A program made the position numbers and the translations under genes. From Streptomyces genisteinicus (GTDB lineage Bacteria > Actinomycetota > Actinomycetes > Streptomycetales > Streptomycetaceae), in contig NZ_CP060825.1 of assembly GCF_014489615.1 (NCBI RefSeq), positions 1,777,501 through 1,841,500 on the forward strand: a stretch of DNA of 64,000 nucleotides, written 5' to 3'. Position 1 is the stretch's first letter. The number at the start of each line of letters is the position of its first letter. The notes below the pieces were generated by a model. It made no database searches and was not told the DNA's origin. It worked only from the letters and a program-made list of their open reading frames with translations. Below, piece by piece: positions 26,471 to 37,636 of the stretch.

Positions 26471-26737
26471 TCAGGCCGCTTCGTCGAGCACGGCGGCGGC
26501 CGGCACCGGGGGCGCGAGGGGATCGGCGGCCAGCACACTCGCGGCCTCGCCCTGGTCCAGCAGCTCGCGGCGGGGGCAGGCGCCCCGGCCGAGCAGCCCC
26601 TGGATGCGCCGGACGCACGATCCGCAGTCGGTGCCCGCCTTGGAGACCGACGCGATCTGGCGGGGGGTGCAGGCCCCGGCCGCCGCGTGTTCCTTGACCT
26701 GCTTCTCCGTGATGCCGAAGCACGAGCAGACGTACAC
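26471..26737 (-). CDS. bfd: Bacterioferritin-associated ferredoxin
   Basis: [2Fe-2S] protein of 88 residues that reduces bacterioferritin to release iron. It begins VYVCSCFGITEKQV and has DCGSCVRRI, giving the four ligands C-x-C and C-x2-C. I use the GTG at 26737 because GGAGGTG lies six bases before it and homologues start with MYVC; a GTG nine bases upstream is too close to the same site. The tail after residue 55 is Ala/Pro-rich. An iron box lies upstream. Confidence 0.9.
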   Translation of the reverse strand: MYVCSCFGITEKQVKEHAAAGACTPRQIASVSKAGTDCGSCVRRIQGLLGRGACPRRELLDQGEAASVLAADPLAPPVPAAAVLDEAA

Positions 26738-26793
26738 GCGGGTCACCTCCCGGGGCGGCGCCGGATCGAAGGGGTCGCCCCTCCCTGGATCGG

Positions 26794-26812
26794 TGAGGCT
26801 AACCTAACCTTA
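26794..26812 (-). promoter_or_regulatory. Iron box (DmdR/IdeR operator)
   Basis: On the minus strand TAAGGTTAGGTTAGCCTCA closely matches the actinobacterial iron box TTAGGTTAGGCTAACCTAA. It lies 57-75 bp before the bfd start and overlaps a possible -10 (TAGCCT), so iron-bound DmdR should repress bfd. Confidence 0.8.
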
Positions 26813-26844
26813 CCCGGCTCGCGAGGCCGGCAAAAGCCCCGGAT

Positions 26845-26889
26845 ACGACGGTGGGGCGCGGATCACAGCGATCCGCGCCCCACCGTCGT
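26845..26889 (-). terminator. 20-bp perfect stem-loop terminator
   Basis: ACGACGGTGGGGCGCGGATC pairs exactly with 26870-26889 around the loop ACAGC, just past the DAHP synthase stop. Confidence 0.85.
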
Positions 26890-26899
26890 CGTGCCGTCG

Positions 26900-28327
<1,428 letters not shown>

Positions 28328-28333
28328 TCACCC

Positions 28334-28363
28334 CCGTTCACTCGAACGGGTGGTGTTACCCTG
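28334..28363 (+). promoter_or_regulatory. Promoter with palindrome for the secreted amidase gene
   Basis: CCCGTTC-ACTC-GAACGGG (28334-28351) is a perfect inverted repeat, followed by TACCCT (28358-28363) as a -10. The palindrome overlaps the -35 region, where a repressor would act. Confidence 0.4.
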
Positions 28364-28412
28364 CGGCGCGCTGTCGAAACCGATCACAACACAACACAGA
28401 CCAGGGGTGGGC

Positions 28413-31202
28413 GTGAGTCAGGGTCACCGGCGAGATCGCAAGAAGAAACGACTCTTTTACGGTGCGGCGGCCGCTGTCGTCGCCACCGCGACCATCGGCA
28501 CCGTCGCGGTGGCCTCGCCCGGCCTCGTCGGCCTCGGGAGCGAGGCGGGCCCGGCGCGCGCCGAGACGCTCCAGTCGGAGTTCGCCGACGCGGCCCGCGA
28601 GTTCGGGGTGCCGCAGAGCGTGCTGATGGCCGTCTCCTACCGCCAGACCCGCTGGGAGTCGCACGCCGGCGAGCCGAGCGTCACGGGCGCGTACAACGTC
28701 ATGGGCCTCACCAGCGTCGAGCCCGGGGACGTCGAGCAGCACGACGCCAAGGAGCGTCTGGCGCACCTGAACGCGAGCGGCAACCCGGAGATCGAGAAGA
28801 CCTTCGACGCCGCGGCGGCCCTGAAGGCGCTGCCCGACGAGGCCGTCGACACCGACGACCCGCGGCTGCACACCCTGGACGAGGCCGCGGAGCTGATCGA
28901 CGGCTCCGCCGAGTCCGTCAAGGAGGACGCGGGCGAGAGCATCAGGGCCGGCGCCGCGCTCCTCGCCGAGTACCAGAAGCAGGCCACCGGCGACCTGCCC
29001 GACGACGCCGACCAGTGGTACGCGGCGGTCGCCCGCTACAGCCAGTCGCCCGACAAGAAGGGCGCCGACCTCTTCGCGAAGCGCGTCTTCGACTCGATCC
29101 GCACGGGCGAGAAGCGCGTCACCGCCGACGGCGAGCAGCTCACGCTGCCGGCCGACCCCTCCGTGAACCCGGTCAGGCCGTCGAAGGTGCCGCTGGCGAC
29201 CGCCGCCGCCACCACGGCACTGCCGACCCCGGAGTGCCCCGCCGGGCTGAACTGCAACTACGTCCCGGCCGAGGTCCCGGGCACGGGTCAGCGGAACTAC
29301 ACGCTGGCGAATCGTTCCGCCGAGGCCGGCGGCTTCGACGTCCGCCGGATCGTGGTGCACGACACCGAGAGCAGCTACGCCAGCACGATCAACACCTTCC
29401 AGAGCCCCACGGCCCGGGGCAGCGCGCACTACCTGATCCGCGCCTCCGACGGTCTGGTCACGCAGATGGTCGAGAACAGGAACATCGCCTGGCACGCGGG
29501 CAACTGGACCGCGAACATGCACGACATCGGCATCGAGCACGAGGGCTACGCCATCAAGGCGGGCAGCTGGTACACCGAGCCGCAGTACGAGTCCTCCGCC
29601 GCGCTGGTGAAGTTCCTGGCGGCGAAGTACGGAGTGCCGCTGGACCGCGAGCACATCGTCGGCCACGACGAGGTCCCGGGGCAGCTCGACGACAAGGTCG
29701 CCGGGATGCACTGGGACGCCGGCCCCTACTGGGACTGGAACCACTACATGTCCCTGCTCGGCGCCCCCACCGGCGCGGGCGGCGCGGGCGGCCCCCTCAA
29801 GGCGGGCCAGCTGGTCCGCGTGGTTCCGCCGTTCACCACGGCGAACCAGCCCACGCTGACGTACGGCGGGGCGACCAAGCCGGTCGCCGCGCGGCCGTCG
29901 AACTTCCTCTACCTGTACTCCTCGCCGTCCACCTCGTCGGCGACCCTCACCGACCCGTACTTCCCGTCCTATCTCTGGTCCGAGGGACCGAACTGGGGCA
30001 ACAAGGTCGTCGCGGGCGGCACCTACGTCGTCGCCGAGGCCAGGAACGACTGGACGGCGATCTGGTACGGCGGCAAGAAGGCCTGGTTCCGCAACCCGGG
30101 CGGCCAGTACACCGCCCCGGTCGCCACGGGCACCCTGGTCAAGCCCGTGGCCGGGGCGAAGATCTACGGCCGCACCTTCCCCGAGGCCTCGGCCTACACC
30201 GGCACCGGCCAGAGTGCGCCGACGGACAACCCGGCGCACCTGTCCAAGTACACGGCCGCGGCCGGCCAGGCGTACGCGAAGGCCGGCGACCCGGTCGTCG
30301 GCGACGACTTCTTCGGCTCCGCGCAGGTGCGGGTCGTCGGGAAGACGGACACCTACGTCCCGATCCGGTACAACCACCGGCTCGCCTGGGTGAAGTCCAC
30401 CGAGCTCACCGAGGCCGCGCCCGCCGCCCCGGACAACGGCACCACCCGCTTCAACGCGCTCGCCCGGGACGCCTCCGGTTCGCTCTACCAGTACCAGGGC
30501 ACCGGCAGCGCCACGACGCCGTTCTACTCCCGCTACCGGATCGGCGGCGGCTGGCAGGGCTTCACCGCGATCACCGACTTCGGTCCGCTGCGTGCCGACG
30601 GCACCGGCGACATGGTGGCGCGGGACGCGTCCGGCCACCTCTGGTACTACCAGGGCAGCGGCAACAGGAACCAGCCGTTCAAGGCGCGGGTCGCGGTCGG
30701 CCCCGGCTGGAACATGTTCAACATGATCGTCGGGTCGCCGGACCTCGACGGCGACGGTCTCGCCGACATGCTGGGCCGCGAGCCGTCGGGCGCGCTCTGG
30801 TACTACAAGGGCACCGGCAACCCGGCCGCCCCGTTCGCCCGCCGGGTGAAGATCGGCGACGGCTGGCAGACCTACAACATGCTCCTCGCCCTCGGCGACC
30901 TCGACAAGGACGGCAGGACCGACGCCGTCGGCCGCGACTCCGCCGGCTACCTGTGGTTCTACAAGGGCACCGGCAACGCGGCCGCGCCGTACGCCAAGCG
31001 CGTCAGGGTCGGCGGCGGCTGGAACATGTTCAACGCGCTGGTGGCCACCGGCGACCTGAACAAGGACGGCTTCCCCGACATGGTGGGCCGTGAGCCGTCC
31101 GGGGCCCTGTGGTTCTACAAGGGCACCGGCAACCCGGCCGCCCCCTTCGCCGCCCGTTCCTCGGTCGGCGGCGGCTGGCAGATCTACAACACGCTGATCT
31201 GA
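28413..31202 (+). CDS. Secreted N-acetylmuramoyl-L-alanine amidase with FG-GAP repeats
   Basis: Exported cell-wall hydrolase of 929 residues. A basic N-terminus (SQGHRRDRKKKRLFYG) and hydrophobic stretch form the signal peptide. Residues 45-250 are helical and resemble a lytic transglycosylase or peptidoglycan-binding module (FGVPQSVLMAVSYRQTRWES). The Amidase_2 domain (about 305-450) shows zinc-site residues His316 in VVHDTES, His418 in VGHDEVPG and a final motif GMHWDAGPYWDW. SH3-like segments follow, then five ~48-residue FG-GAP/tachylectin-type repeats (680-929), three with calcium motifs such as DLDGDG. The GTG follows AGGGG. Confidence 0.88.
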   Translation: MSQGHRRDRKKKRLFYGAAAAVVATATIGTVAVASPGLVGLGSEAGPARAETLQSEFADAAREFGVPQSVLMAVSYRQTRWESHAGEPSVTGAYNVMGLTSVEPGDVEQHDAKERLAHLNASGNPEIEKTFDAAAALKALPDEAVDTDDPRLHTLDEAAELIDGSAESVKEDAGESIRAGAALLAEYQKQATGDLPDDADQWYAAVARYSQSPDKKGADLFAKRVFDSIRTGEKRVTADGEQLTLPADPSVNPVRPSKVPLATAAATTALPTPECPAGLNCNYVPAEVPGTGQRNYTLANRSAEAGGFDVRRIVVHDTESSYASTINTFQSPTARGSAHYLIRASDGLVTQMVENRNIAWHAGNWTANMHDIGIEHEGYAIKAGSWYTEPQYESSAALVKFLAAKYGVPLDREHIVGHDEVPGQLDDKVAGMHWDAGPYWDWNHYMSLLGAPTGAGGAGGPLKAGQLVRVVPPFTTANQPTLTYGGATKPVAARPSNFLYLYSSPSTSSATLTDPYFPSYLWSEGPNWGNKVVAGGTYVVAEARNDWTAIWYGGKKAWFRNPGGQYTAPVATGTLVKPVAGAKIYGRTFPEASAYTGTGQSAPTDNPAHLSKYTAAAGQAYAKAGDPVVGDDFFGSAQVRVVGKTDTYVPIRYNHRLAWVKSTELTEAAPAAPDNGTTRFNALARDASGSLYQYQGTGSATTPFYSRYRIGGGWQGFTAITDFGPLRADGTGDMVARDASGHLWYYQGSGNRNQPFKARVAVGPGWNMFNMIVGSPDLDGDGLADMLGREPSGALWYYKGTGNPAAPFARRVKIGDGWQTYNMLLALGDLDKDGRTDAVGRDSAGYLWFYKGTGNAAAPYAKRVRVGGGWNMFNALVATGDLNKDGFPDMVGREPSGALWFYKGTGNPAAPFAARSSVGGGWQIYNTLI

Positions 31203-31247
31203 CCGCCGGACACCGGCACCGGCACGCTCCGCCCGCGTCAGCGGGGC

Positions 31248-31264
31248 CGTCCCTCCCCGGGACG
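31248..31264 (+). terminator. Weak stem-loop after the amidase gene
   Basis: CGTCCC and GGGACG pair around TCCCC, 45 bp after the amidase stop. Confidence 0.4.
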
Positions 31265-31290
31265 CGCCCCGCGGACGCGGGCGGATGCGC

Positions 31291-31296
31291 TAGGGT
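31291..31296 (+). promoter_or_regulatory. -10 box of the trp leader transcript
   Basis: TAGGGT ends seven bases before the leader ATG at 31304. With no ribosome binding site between them, transcription probably begins at or next to the ATG. Confidence 0.65.
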
Positions 31297-31303
31297 CGGC
31301 GTC

Positions 31304-31363
31304 ATGCTCGCGCACGTGATCCGGAACTGGTGGTGGCCCGCTCTTCGGCGGCCCGCCTCCTGA
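31304..31363 (+). CDS. Trp operon leader peptide
   Basis: A 19-residue ORF, MLAHVIRNWWWPALRRPAS, with three consecutive Trp codons at 31328-31336, ending 99 bp before the fused anthranilate synthase. Such a run of the rarest amino acid directly before a trp gene is diagnostic of ribosome-mediated attenuation. A similar leader has been described for anthranilate synthase in S. venezuelae. The mRNA seems leaderless (see the -10 box), so the peptide would be made from the very 5' end. Confidence 0.92.
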   Translation: MLAHVIRNWWWPALRRPAS

Positions 31364-31417
31364 TCACGCGCAGCACCGGATCACGAAGGCCGCCCGAGGG
31401 GCGGCCTTCTCCGTTTT
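31347..31417 (+). terminator. Trp attenuator with competing antiterminator
   Basis: GAAGGCCGCC (31385-31394) and GGCGGCCTTC (31400-31409) form a 10-bp terminator stem followed by CCGTTTT. GGCGGCC at 31347-31353, just after the Trp codons, is identical to the 3' arm and can pair with GGCCGCC (31388-31394) instead. Stalling at the Trp codons leaves that segment free and favours readthrough; normal translation to the stop covers it and lets the terminator form. Confidence 0.88.
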
Positions 31418-31462
31418 CCCGGGGACCCGGGCCGTTCCTCCCACCCGGAAGGAACACCCCGC

Positions 31463-33382
31463 ATGATCATCGGCAGACTGCTCGACGACGACTGCCCTCC
31501 CTTCGCCCTGCTGCACCGCAGGACACCGGGCCGTGACCACGGCACCGTCGAGGTCCTGATCGGCGACGTCCACGAAGCCGCCCGGCTGGCCGACATCCCG
31601 GTCGGCGACGCGCCCGCCCTGGCGCTGGTGCCGTTCCGCCAGATCGCCGAACGCGGCTTCACGGTGACCGACGACGGCACGCCGCTCTCCGTGCTGGTCG
31701 CCGGCGAGACCTGCGAGATCCCCCTGGCCGAGGCCCTGGAGGCGCTCCCGGGACACGAGGTGCGCGTCGAGGACGGCGCGTTCGACATCGGCGACGAGGA
31801 GTACGCCGGCATCGTCCGGCGGGTGATCGAGGACGAGATCGGCAGCGGCGAGGGCGCCAACTTCGTCGTCCGGCGGACCTTCACCGGAAGCATCCCCGGC
31901 TTCGGACGGGCGGACGCGCTGGCCCTGTTCCGGCGGCTGCTGGCCGGTGAGCGGGGCGCGTACTGGACGTTCGTCGTGCACACCGGGGACCGCACCCTGG
32001 TCGGGGCGAGCCCCGAGGTCCATGTCCGGATGTCCGGCGGGACGGTCGTGATGAACCCCATCAGCGGCACGTTCCGCTACCCGCCCGAGGGGCCCGACGC
32101 CGAGTCGCTGCTGGCCTTCCTGGACGACCGCAAGGAGCGCGAGGAGCTCTCCATGGTGGTCGACGAGGAACTGAAGATGATGTGCACGGTCGGCGACATG
32201 GGCGGGGTCGTCGTGGGGCCGCGGCTCAAGGAGATGGCCCATCTCGCGCACACCGAGTACGAGTTGCGCGGCCGCTCCTCGCTGGACGTGCGCGAGGTGC
32301 TGAAGGAGACGATGTTCGCGGCCACCGTGACCGGATCACCCCTGGAGAACGCCTGCCGGGTCATCGCGCGGTACGAGCCGCTCGGGCCGGACGGTGTGGG
32401 CCGCGGCTACTACGCGGGCGCGCTGGCGCTGGTGGGGCGGGACGCGTCGGGCGCGCAGACGCTGGACTCGCCGATCCTGATCCGCACCGCCGACATCGGC
32501 GCGGACGGCGCCCTGCGGGTCCCCGTGGGGGCGACCCTGGTCCGGCACTCCGACCCGATGGGCGAGGTGGCCGAGACCCACGCCAAGGCGGCCGCGGTGC
32601 TCACCGCGCTGGGCGTACGCCCCGGGCGGGCCGACAGCGCCGGGGCACCGGCCCGTCTCGCGGACGATCCGCGGGTGCGGGCTGCGCTGGACGCCCGCCG
32701 GTCCCGGCTGGCGCCCTTCTGGCTGCGGATGCAGGAGCGGTCGGCCGATCTCGACGGGCACTGCCTGGTGGTGGACGCCGAGGACACGTTCACGGCGATG
32801 CTGGCGCATCTGCTCCGGTCGACCGGCCTGGAGGTGACCGTGGCGCGCTTCGACGCGCCGGGGCTGCGGGACGCCGCCCTCGCCCACCGCGGCCCGGTCG
32901 TCCTGGGTCCCGGCCCGGGGGACCCCTCCGACCTCACGGACCCGCGGATGGCCTTCCTCCGGGGACTCACCCGCGACCTGCTCACGGGCCACCGGCCCGG
33001 TACCGCCCGGCCCGCCGACGGCACGGCGGCACGTCCCTCGCTGCTCGGCGTGTGCCTGGGGCACGAACTGCTCGCGGCGGAGCTCGGGCTGGACATCGTC
33101 CGCAAGGACGCCCCGTTCCAGGGCGCGCAGGAACGGATCGACTTCTTCGGGCGCCCGGAGACGGTCGGGTTCTACAACAGCTTCACCGCGCGGTGCGACG
33201 AGACGACCGCCGCCGAACTGGCGATGCACCGGATCGAGCTGAGCCGCGACCCGGTCAGCGGCGACGTGCACGCGCTGCGCGGCGAGGGCTTCGCGGGCGT
33301 GCAGTTCCACCCCGAGTCCGTGCTGACCATGAACGGCGCCGCGCTGACGGCGACGCTGCTGGCCGGAGTGCTCGTGGGGTGA
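31463..33382 (+). CDS. trpEG: Fused anthranilate synthase (TrpE-TrpG)
   Basis: One protein of 639 residues combining both subunits. The chorismate-using component I fills residues 1-405 (PISGTFRYPPEGP, DEELKMMCTVGD, VTGSPLENACRVI). The glutamine amidotransferase fills 430-639 with Cys531 in GVCLGHE, His616 and Glu618 in QFHPES. Makes anthranilate for tryptophan. PhzE-type enzymes share this fusion and make a different product, but the trp attenuator directly upstream argues for anthranilate. The ATG follows GGAAGGA. It converges with the next gene with only five bases between the stops. Confidence 0.9.
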   Translation: MIIGRLLDDDCPPFALLHRRTPGRDHGTVEVLIGDVHEAARLADIPVGDAPALALVPFRQIAERGFTVTDDGTPLSVLVAGETCEIPLAEALEALPGHEVRVEDGAFDIGDEEYAGIVRRVIEDEIGSGEGANFVVRRTFTGSIPGFGRADALALFRRLLAGERGAYWTFVVHTGDRTLVGASPEVHVRMSGGTVVMNPISGTFRYPPEGPDAESLLAFLDDRKEREELSMVVDEELKMMCTVGDMGGVVVGPRLKEMAHLAHTEYELRGRSSLDVREVLKETMFAATVTGSPLENACRVIARYEPLGPDGVGRGYYAGALALVGRDASGAQTLDSPILIRTADIGADGALRVPVGATLVRHSDPMGEVAETHAKAAAVLTALGVRPGRADSAGAPARLADDPRVRAALDARRSRLAPFWLRMQERSADLDGHCLVVDAEDTFTAMLAHLLRSTGLEVTVARFDAPGLRDAALAHRGPVVLGPGPGDPSDLTDPRMAFLRGLTRDLLTGHRPGTARPADGTAARPSLLGVCLGHELLAAELGLDIVRKDAPFQGAQERIDFFGRPETVGFYNSFTARCDETTAAELAMHRIELSRDPVSGDVHALRGEGFAGVQFHPESVLTMNGAALTATLLAGVLVG

Positions 33383-33387
33383 CGGGC

Positions 33388-34392
<1,005 letters not shown>

Positions 34393-34757
34393 GGCTTCTC
34401 CCCGGATACGGGCGGTGCGAAAACGGGCGGACCGGACATCGCGAGTATCGCGAACATCCGGTCCCGCGGCGCGGGGAGGTTGCCGTACGTACCCGGCGTG
34501 CCCACCGGCCGGCCCGTGAACGCGGCGCGGTGGACACGGCACGGTGGACTCGGCCGGGGAACACGGCCCGGTGCGCGAGACATGCCGGGCGCGAAGGCAT
34601 GCGGCGCGAGGCAGGCGGGCGCGCACCCGGTCTGCGTCGCACCTGGCCGCCCTCGCGCCGGACCGGATCGCCTCCGGGTCCGGTCCGCCCCGGCCGTCGC
34701 GGCCCGCGGCCGGGTGCTCCCGCCCGCTCCCCCGCGGTGCCGTGCCGTGCCGTGCCG
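34393..34757. other. 365-bp intergenic region
   Basis: No gene is supported. It holds a direct repeat ATCGCGA-GT-ATCGCGA (34438-34453) in the 2-hydroxyacid dehydrogenase promoter region, CGGTGGAC repeated with a 14-bp period (34528-34549), and a short TGCCG tandem tract at about 34736-34758 that runs into the end of the response regulator gene. Confidence 0.6.
34438..34453 (-). promoter_or_regulatory. Candidate operator of the 2-hydroxyacid dehydrogenase gene
   Basis: Two copies of ATCGCGA spaced by GT, each containing the palindrome TCGCGA, lie 46-61 bp before the GTG start. No regulator can be named. Confidence 0.35.
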
Positions 34758-35432
34758 TCAGACGTCGTCGAGGCCCGCCTCGATGGCGTACCGCACCAGC
34801 TCGACGCGGTTGTGGAGCTGGAGCTTGCCGAGGGTGTTCTGCACGTGGTTCTGCACGGTGCGGTGGGAGATGACCAGCCGCTCGGCGATCTGCTTGTACG
34901 ACAGCCCCTTGGCGACCAGGCGCAGCACCTCGGTCTCCCGCTCGGTGAGCTGCGGCGCCTTCGGCCGGTCGGCCCCGGGCGCCGGACCGGGTTCGGAGGC
35001 CAGCCGGCGGTACTCCCCGAGCACCAGGCCGGCGAGCCCCGGGGTGAAGACCGCGTCGCCCACCGCGGTGCGCCGGACCGCGTCGGTCAGTTCCTCGGTG
35101 CTGGCCGACTTCAGCAGGTAGCCGGTCGCGCCGGACTTCACCGCCTCCAGCACGTCCGCGTGCTCCCCGCTGGCCGACAGCACCAGGACCCGCAGCCCCG
35201 GCAGGGCGGCGACCAGCTCCTTGCAGACCTGCACGCCCGGCAGCTCCGGCAGGTTGAGGTCGAGGACCAGCACGTCGGGGACGACCGCCTTCGCCCTGCG
35301 GACCGCCTGGGCCCCGTCGCCCGCCGTGGCCACCACGTCCATGCCGGCCGCCGTCAGGTCGCGGGCCACCGCGTCCCGCCACATCGGGTGGTCGTCGACC
35401 ACCATCACCCGGACCGTCTGCGTCTCGCTCAT
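34758..35432 (-). CDS. NarL/LuxR-family response regulator
   Basis: Response regulator of 224 residues. The receiver domain (1-125) has the acidic pair Asp13-Asp14, phospho-acceptor Asp58 in [12 protein letters not shown] and Lys in LLKSAS. The LuxR helix-turn-helix is at the C-terminus ([20 protein letters not shown], then [16 protein letters not shown]). It overlaps the kinase gene by four bases (ATGA) and is its partner. Confidence 0.95.
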   Translation of the reverse strand: MSETQTVRVMVVDDHPMWRDAVARDLTAAGMDVVATAGDGAQAVRRAKAVVPDVLVLDLNLPELPGVQVCKELVAALPGLRVLVLSASGEHADVLEAVKSGATGYLLKSASTEELTDAVRRTAVGDAVFTPGLAGLVLGEYRRLASEPGPAPGADRPKAPQLTERETEVLRLVAKGLSYKQIAERLVISHRTVQNHVQNTLGKLQLHNRVELVRYAIEAGLDDV

Positions 35433-36634
35433 CTCTCCGCCTTCCCCCGTGGAACCTTCAACTCGACCTCCGTGCCCTGGCCGGGTACCGAGATCAGCTC
35501 GGCCGTGCCGCCCAGGTCGCGCAGCCGGCCGCGGATGGACTGGGCCACGCCCAGCCGTCCCTCGCCCTCCGCCTGCGCGAGCCGGCCCGCCGCGATGCCC
35601 GGACCGTCGTCGCGGACGGTCACGATCACCTCGTCGGGCCAGTCCTCGACCAGGATCCAGGCCTGGGCGCCGTCCCCGGCGTGCCTGCGCACATTGTCCA
35701 GCGCCGCCGCCGCGGCGGCCGCCAGCTCGCGGGCGACCGGGCGCTCCAGCAGCACCGGCGCGCCCGGCTCGGAGAGCGTGACGCGGGCGCCGGCGTGCGG
35801 TGTCAGCAGGGTGCGCAGGTCCACCGGGCCGCCGGGGTCGTCGTCGGCGGCCTCCACGGCGCGCACGACGGCCCCCAGCGACTCGTCGTCGCTCACCCGG
35901 GACGGGGGCACGAGGCCGCCCGCCACCAGGCTGCGCAGGGCGACCTCCTGCTCCCCCGCCATCCGGCCCAGCTCGGCGGCCTCGCCGCCGAGTGCCGTGC
36001 CGCGCCGCTGCACCATGGCCAGCACCTGGAGCACGCCGTCGTGGATGTCCCGGGCGAGCCGTTCGCGCTCCCTGGTGGCCGCCTCGATCTCCAGCGCCCG
36101 CGCGAGGGTGCGCTCGGAGGCCCGGGCGACCTCGACGACGTAGCCGATGGCGATGGAGGCGACCCAGACCAGCAGCACGTTGTGCAGGGTGTCCCGGCTC
36201 GGCTCGCCGCGTTCGACGATGTTGGCGACGGCGACCAGCGAGGAGGCGAAGCCCGCCCACCGCCAGCCGCCCTTGAGGGCGAAGGCGAGGACCGCTCCGG
36301 CCGTCCAGATCGACGGGAGAGTGGGGCCGTCCACGGTCTGCGCCTGCTCGTCCGCCAGGGGGGTCAGCAGGATGCCGGTGAGCGCCACGGTGAGGTCGGC
36401 GATCAGGAAGGCACGGGTGCAGCGGGCCGCGTTCTTGACCCGGGGCAGTGTGGCGAGGGTCCACAGGACCATCACGGCGAGGAAGGCGACCGCGATCTGG
36501 GGGCGTTCGAACTTCTCCCGGGTGAAGACGAACAGCAGCACCGCGTAGACCATTGTCAGCAGCCGGTACCCGATGAGCGCGCGCCACAGCGGCAGCTCCA
36601 CGGACATCCTCACGACGCGTTCGCGCCCGGTCAT
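35429..36634 (-). CDS. Sensor histidine kinase (HisKA_3, MacS-like)
   Basis: Membrane kinase of 401 residues. Five or six hydrophobic helices fill residues 15-165. A PspC-less HisKA_3 dimerisation domain has the phosphoacceptor His198 in [20 protein letters not shown]. The ATPase domain has [11 protein letters not shown] (N box) and [11 protein letters not shown] (G1). The ATG at 36634 follows GGGGAGGGG. Signals to the adjoining LuxR-type regulator; the stimulus is unknown. Confidence 0.92.
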   Translation of the reverse strand: MTGRERVVRMSVELPLWRALIGYRLLTMVYAVLLFVFTREKFERPQIAVAFLAVMVLWTLATLPRVKNAARCTRAFLIADLTVALTGILLTPLADEQAQTVDGPTLPSIWTAGAVLAFALKGGWRWAGFASSLVAVANIVERGEPSRDTLHNVLLVWVASIAIGYVVEVARASERTLARALEIEAATRERERLARDIHDGVLQVLAMVQRRGTALGGEAAELGRMAGEQEVALRSLVAGGLVPPSRVSDDESLGAVVRAVEAADDDPGGPVDLRTLLTPHAGARVTLSEPGAPVLLERPVARELAAAAAAALDNVRRHAGDGAQAWILVEDWPDEVIVTVRDDGPGIAAGRLAQAEGEGRLGVAQSIRGRLRDLGGTAELISVPGQGTEVELKVPRGKAER

Positions 36635-36668
36635 CGGCCCCTCCCCCGGGGTTCTCGCGGCGTGGCGG

Positions 36669-37439
36669 CTACGCGGCGGGCCGCTGCGGCTTCCGCGCCT
36701 TCTCGGCCTTCTCCGCCTTCTCGGCCTCGGCGCGGGCGGCCTTCTCCGCCTTCTCCGCCTCGGCGATCGCCCGCTTGGCGGCCGTGGCGTAGATGTCGAC
36801 GTACTCCTGGCCGGAGAGCTTCATGATCTCGTACATGACCTCGTCGGTCACCGAGCGCAGGATGAAGCGGTCGCCCTCCATGCCGTGGTAGCGGCTGAAG
36901 TCGAGGGGGGCGCCGATCCGGATGCCCGGACGCATCAGCTTCGGGACGACCTTGCCCGGGGGCTGGATCTTCTCGGTGTCGATCATGGCGACCGGGATCA
37001 CCGGCGCCCCGGTGGCGAGCGCGACGCGGGCGAGACCGCCGGGCTTGCCCCGGTAGAGCCGCCCGTCGGGCGAGCGGGTGCCCTCGGGGTAGATGCCGAA
37101 GAGACCGCCCGACTCGATGACCTCGATGCCCGCCCTGATCGCCGCCTCGCCGGCGCCCCGGGCGCCCGAACGGTCGACGGGGAGCTGGCCGACGCCCTTG
37201 AAGAAGGCCGCGGTCAGCCTGCCCTTGACGCCGGGCGAGGTGAAGTACTCCGCCTTCGCGATGAAGGTGACCTTGCGGTCGAGCACCGCGGGCAGGAAGA
37301 AGGAGTCCGAGAACGAGAGGTGGTTGCTCGCGAGGATCGCGGGGCCCTCGGCCGGAATGTTCTCCAGGCCCTCCACCCAGGGCCTGAAGGCGAGCTTCAG
37401 CGATCCCCCGATGGAGAACTTCATGGCACCGTAGATCAA
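36669..37439 (-). CDS. 1-acyl-sn-glycerol-3-phosphate acyltransferase
   Basis: PlsC-family acyltransferase of 256 residues for phospholipid synthesis. The HX4D catalytic motif is NHLSFSD, and the glycerol-phosphate site is IYPEGTRSPDG. The last 35 residues are an Ala/Glu/Lys repeat (AEAEKAEKAARAEAEKAEKA). The TTG start at 37439 is supported by GGGAGG eight bases upstream, whereas the in-frame ATG five codons later has no such site. I recall a homologue at the same place in M. tuberculosis (Rv2182c). Confidence 0.9.
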   Translation of the reverse strand: MIYGAMKFSIGGSLKLAFRPWVEGLENIPAEGPAILASNHLSFSDSFFLPAVLDRKVTFIAKAEYFTSPGVKGRLTAAFFKGVGQLPVDRSGARGAGEAAIRAGIEVIESGGLFGIYPEGTRSPDGRLYRGKPGGLARVALATGAPVIPVAMIDTEKIQPPGKVVPKLMRPGIRIGAPLDFSRYHGMEGDRFILRSVTDEVMYEIMKLSGQEYVDIYATAAKRAIAEAEKAEKAARAEAEKAEKAEKARKPQRPAA

Positions 37440-37636
37440 CTCGAAATCCTCCCGTGTGTTCTCGAACAGACTTTATCCCGTGCGGAGCGCCCCTCCGCCG
37501 TTCCGGTCACGGCCCGGGCCGTGACGGCCCTGGTCGGTGTCGGCCCGGTCGCGTACCGTGAAGTACACCCTTCGGGCCGTCGCCGGCCCATCGCGTCCTC
37601 CGTGCACTCCGCACACCTCACGAACAGGAGACCCCG

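Noticed and set aside
24493..26812. A metal-resistance island
   Set aside because: DUF4396, bfr and bfd are metal-linked, but each has its own promoter and different control (copper-like and iron-like). They are neighbours, not one system.
31463..33382. PhzE-type ADIC synthase of a phenazine or other secondary pathway
   Set aside because: The domain fusion is the same, but no phz-like genes are nearby and the trp attenuator points to anthranilate for tryptophan.
34736..34758. TGCCG tandem tract as a phase-variable repeat
   Set aside because: Only about four units and it lies at the end of, not inside or before the start of, the regulator gene; phase variation is unlikely.
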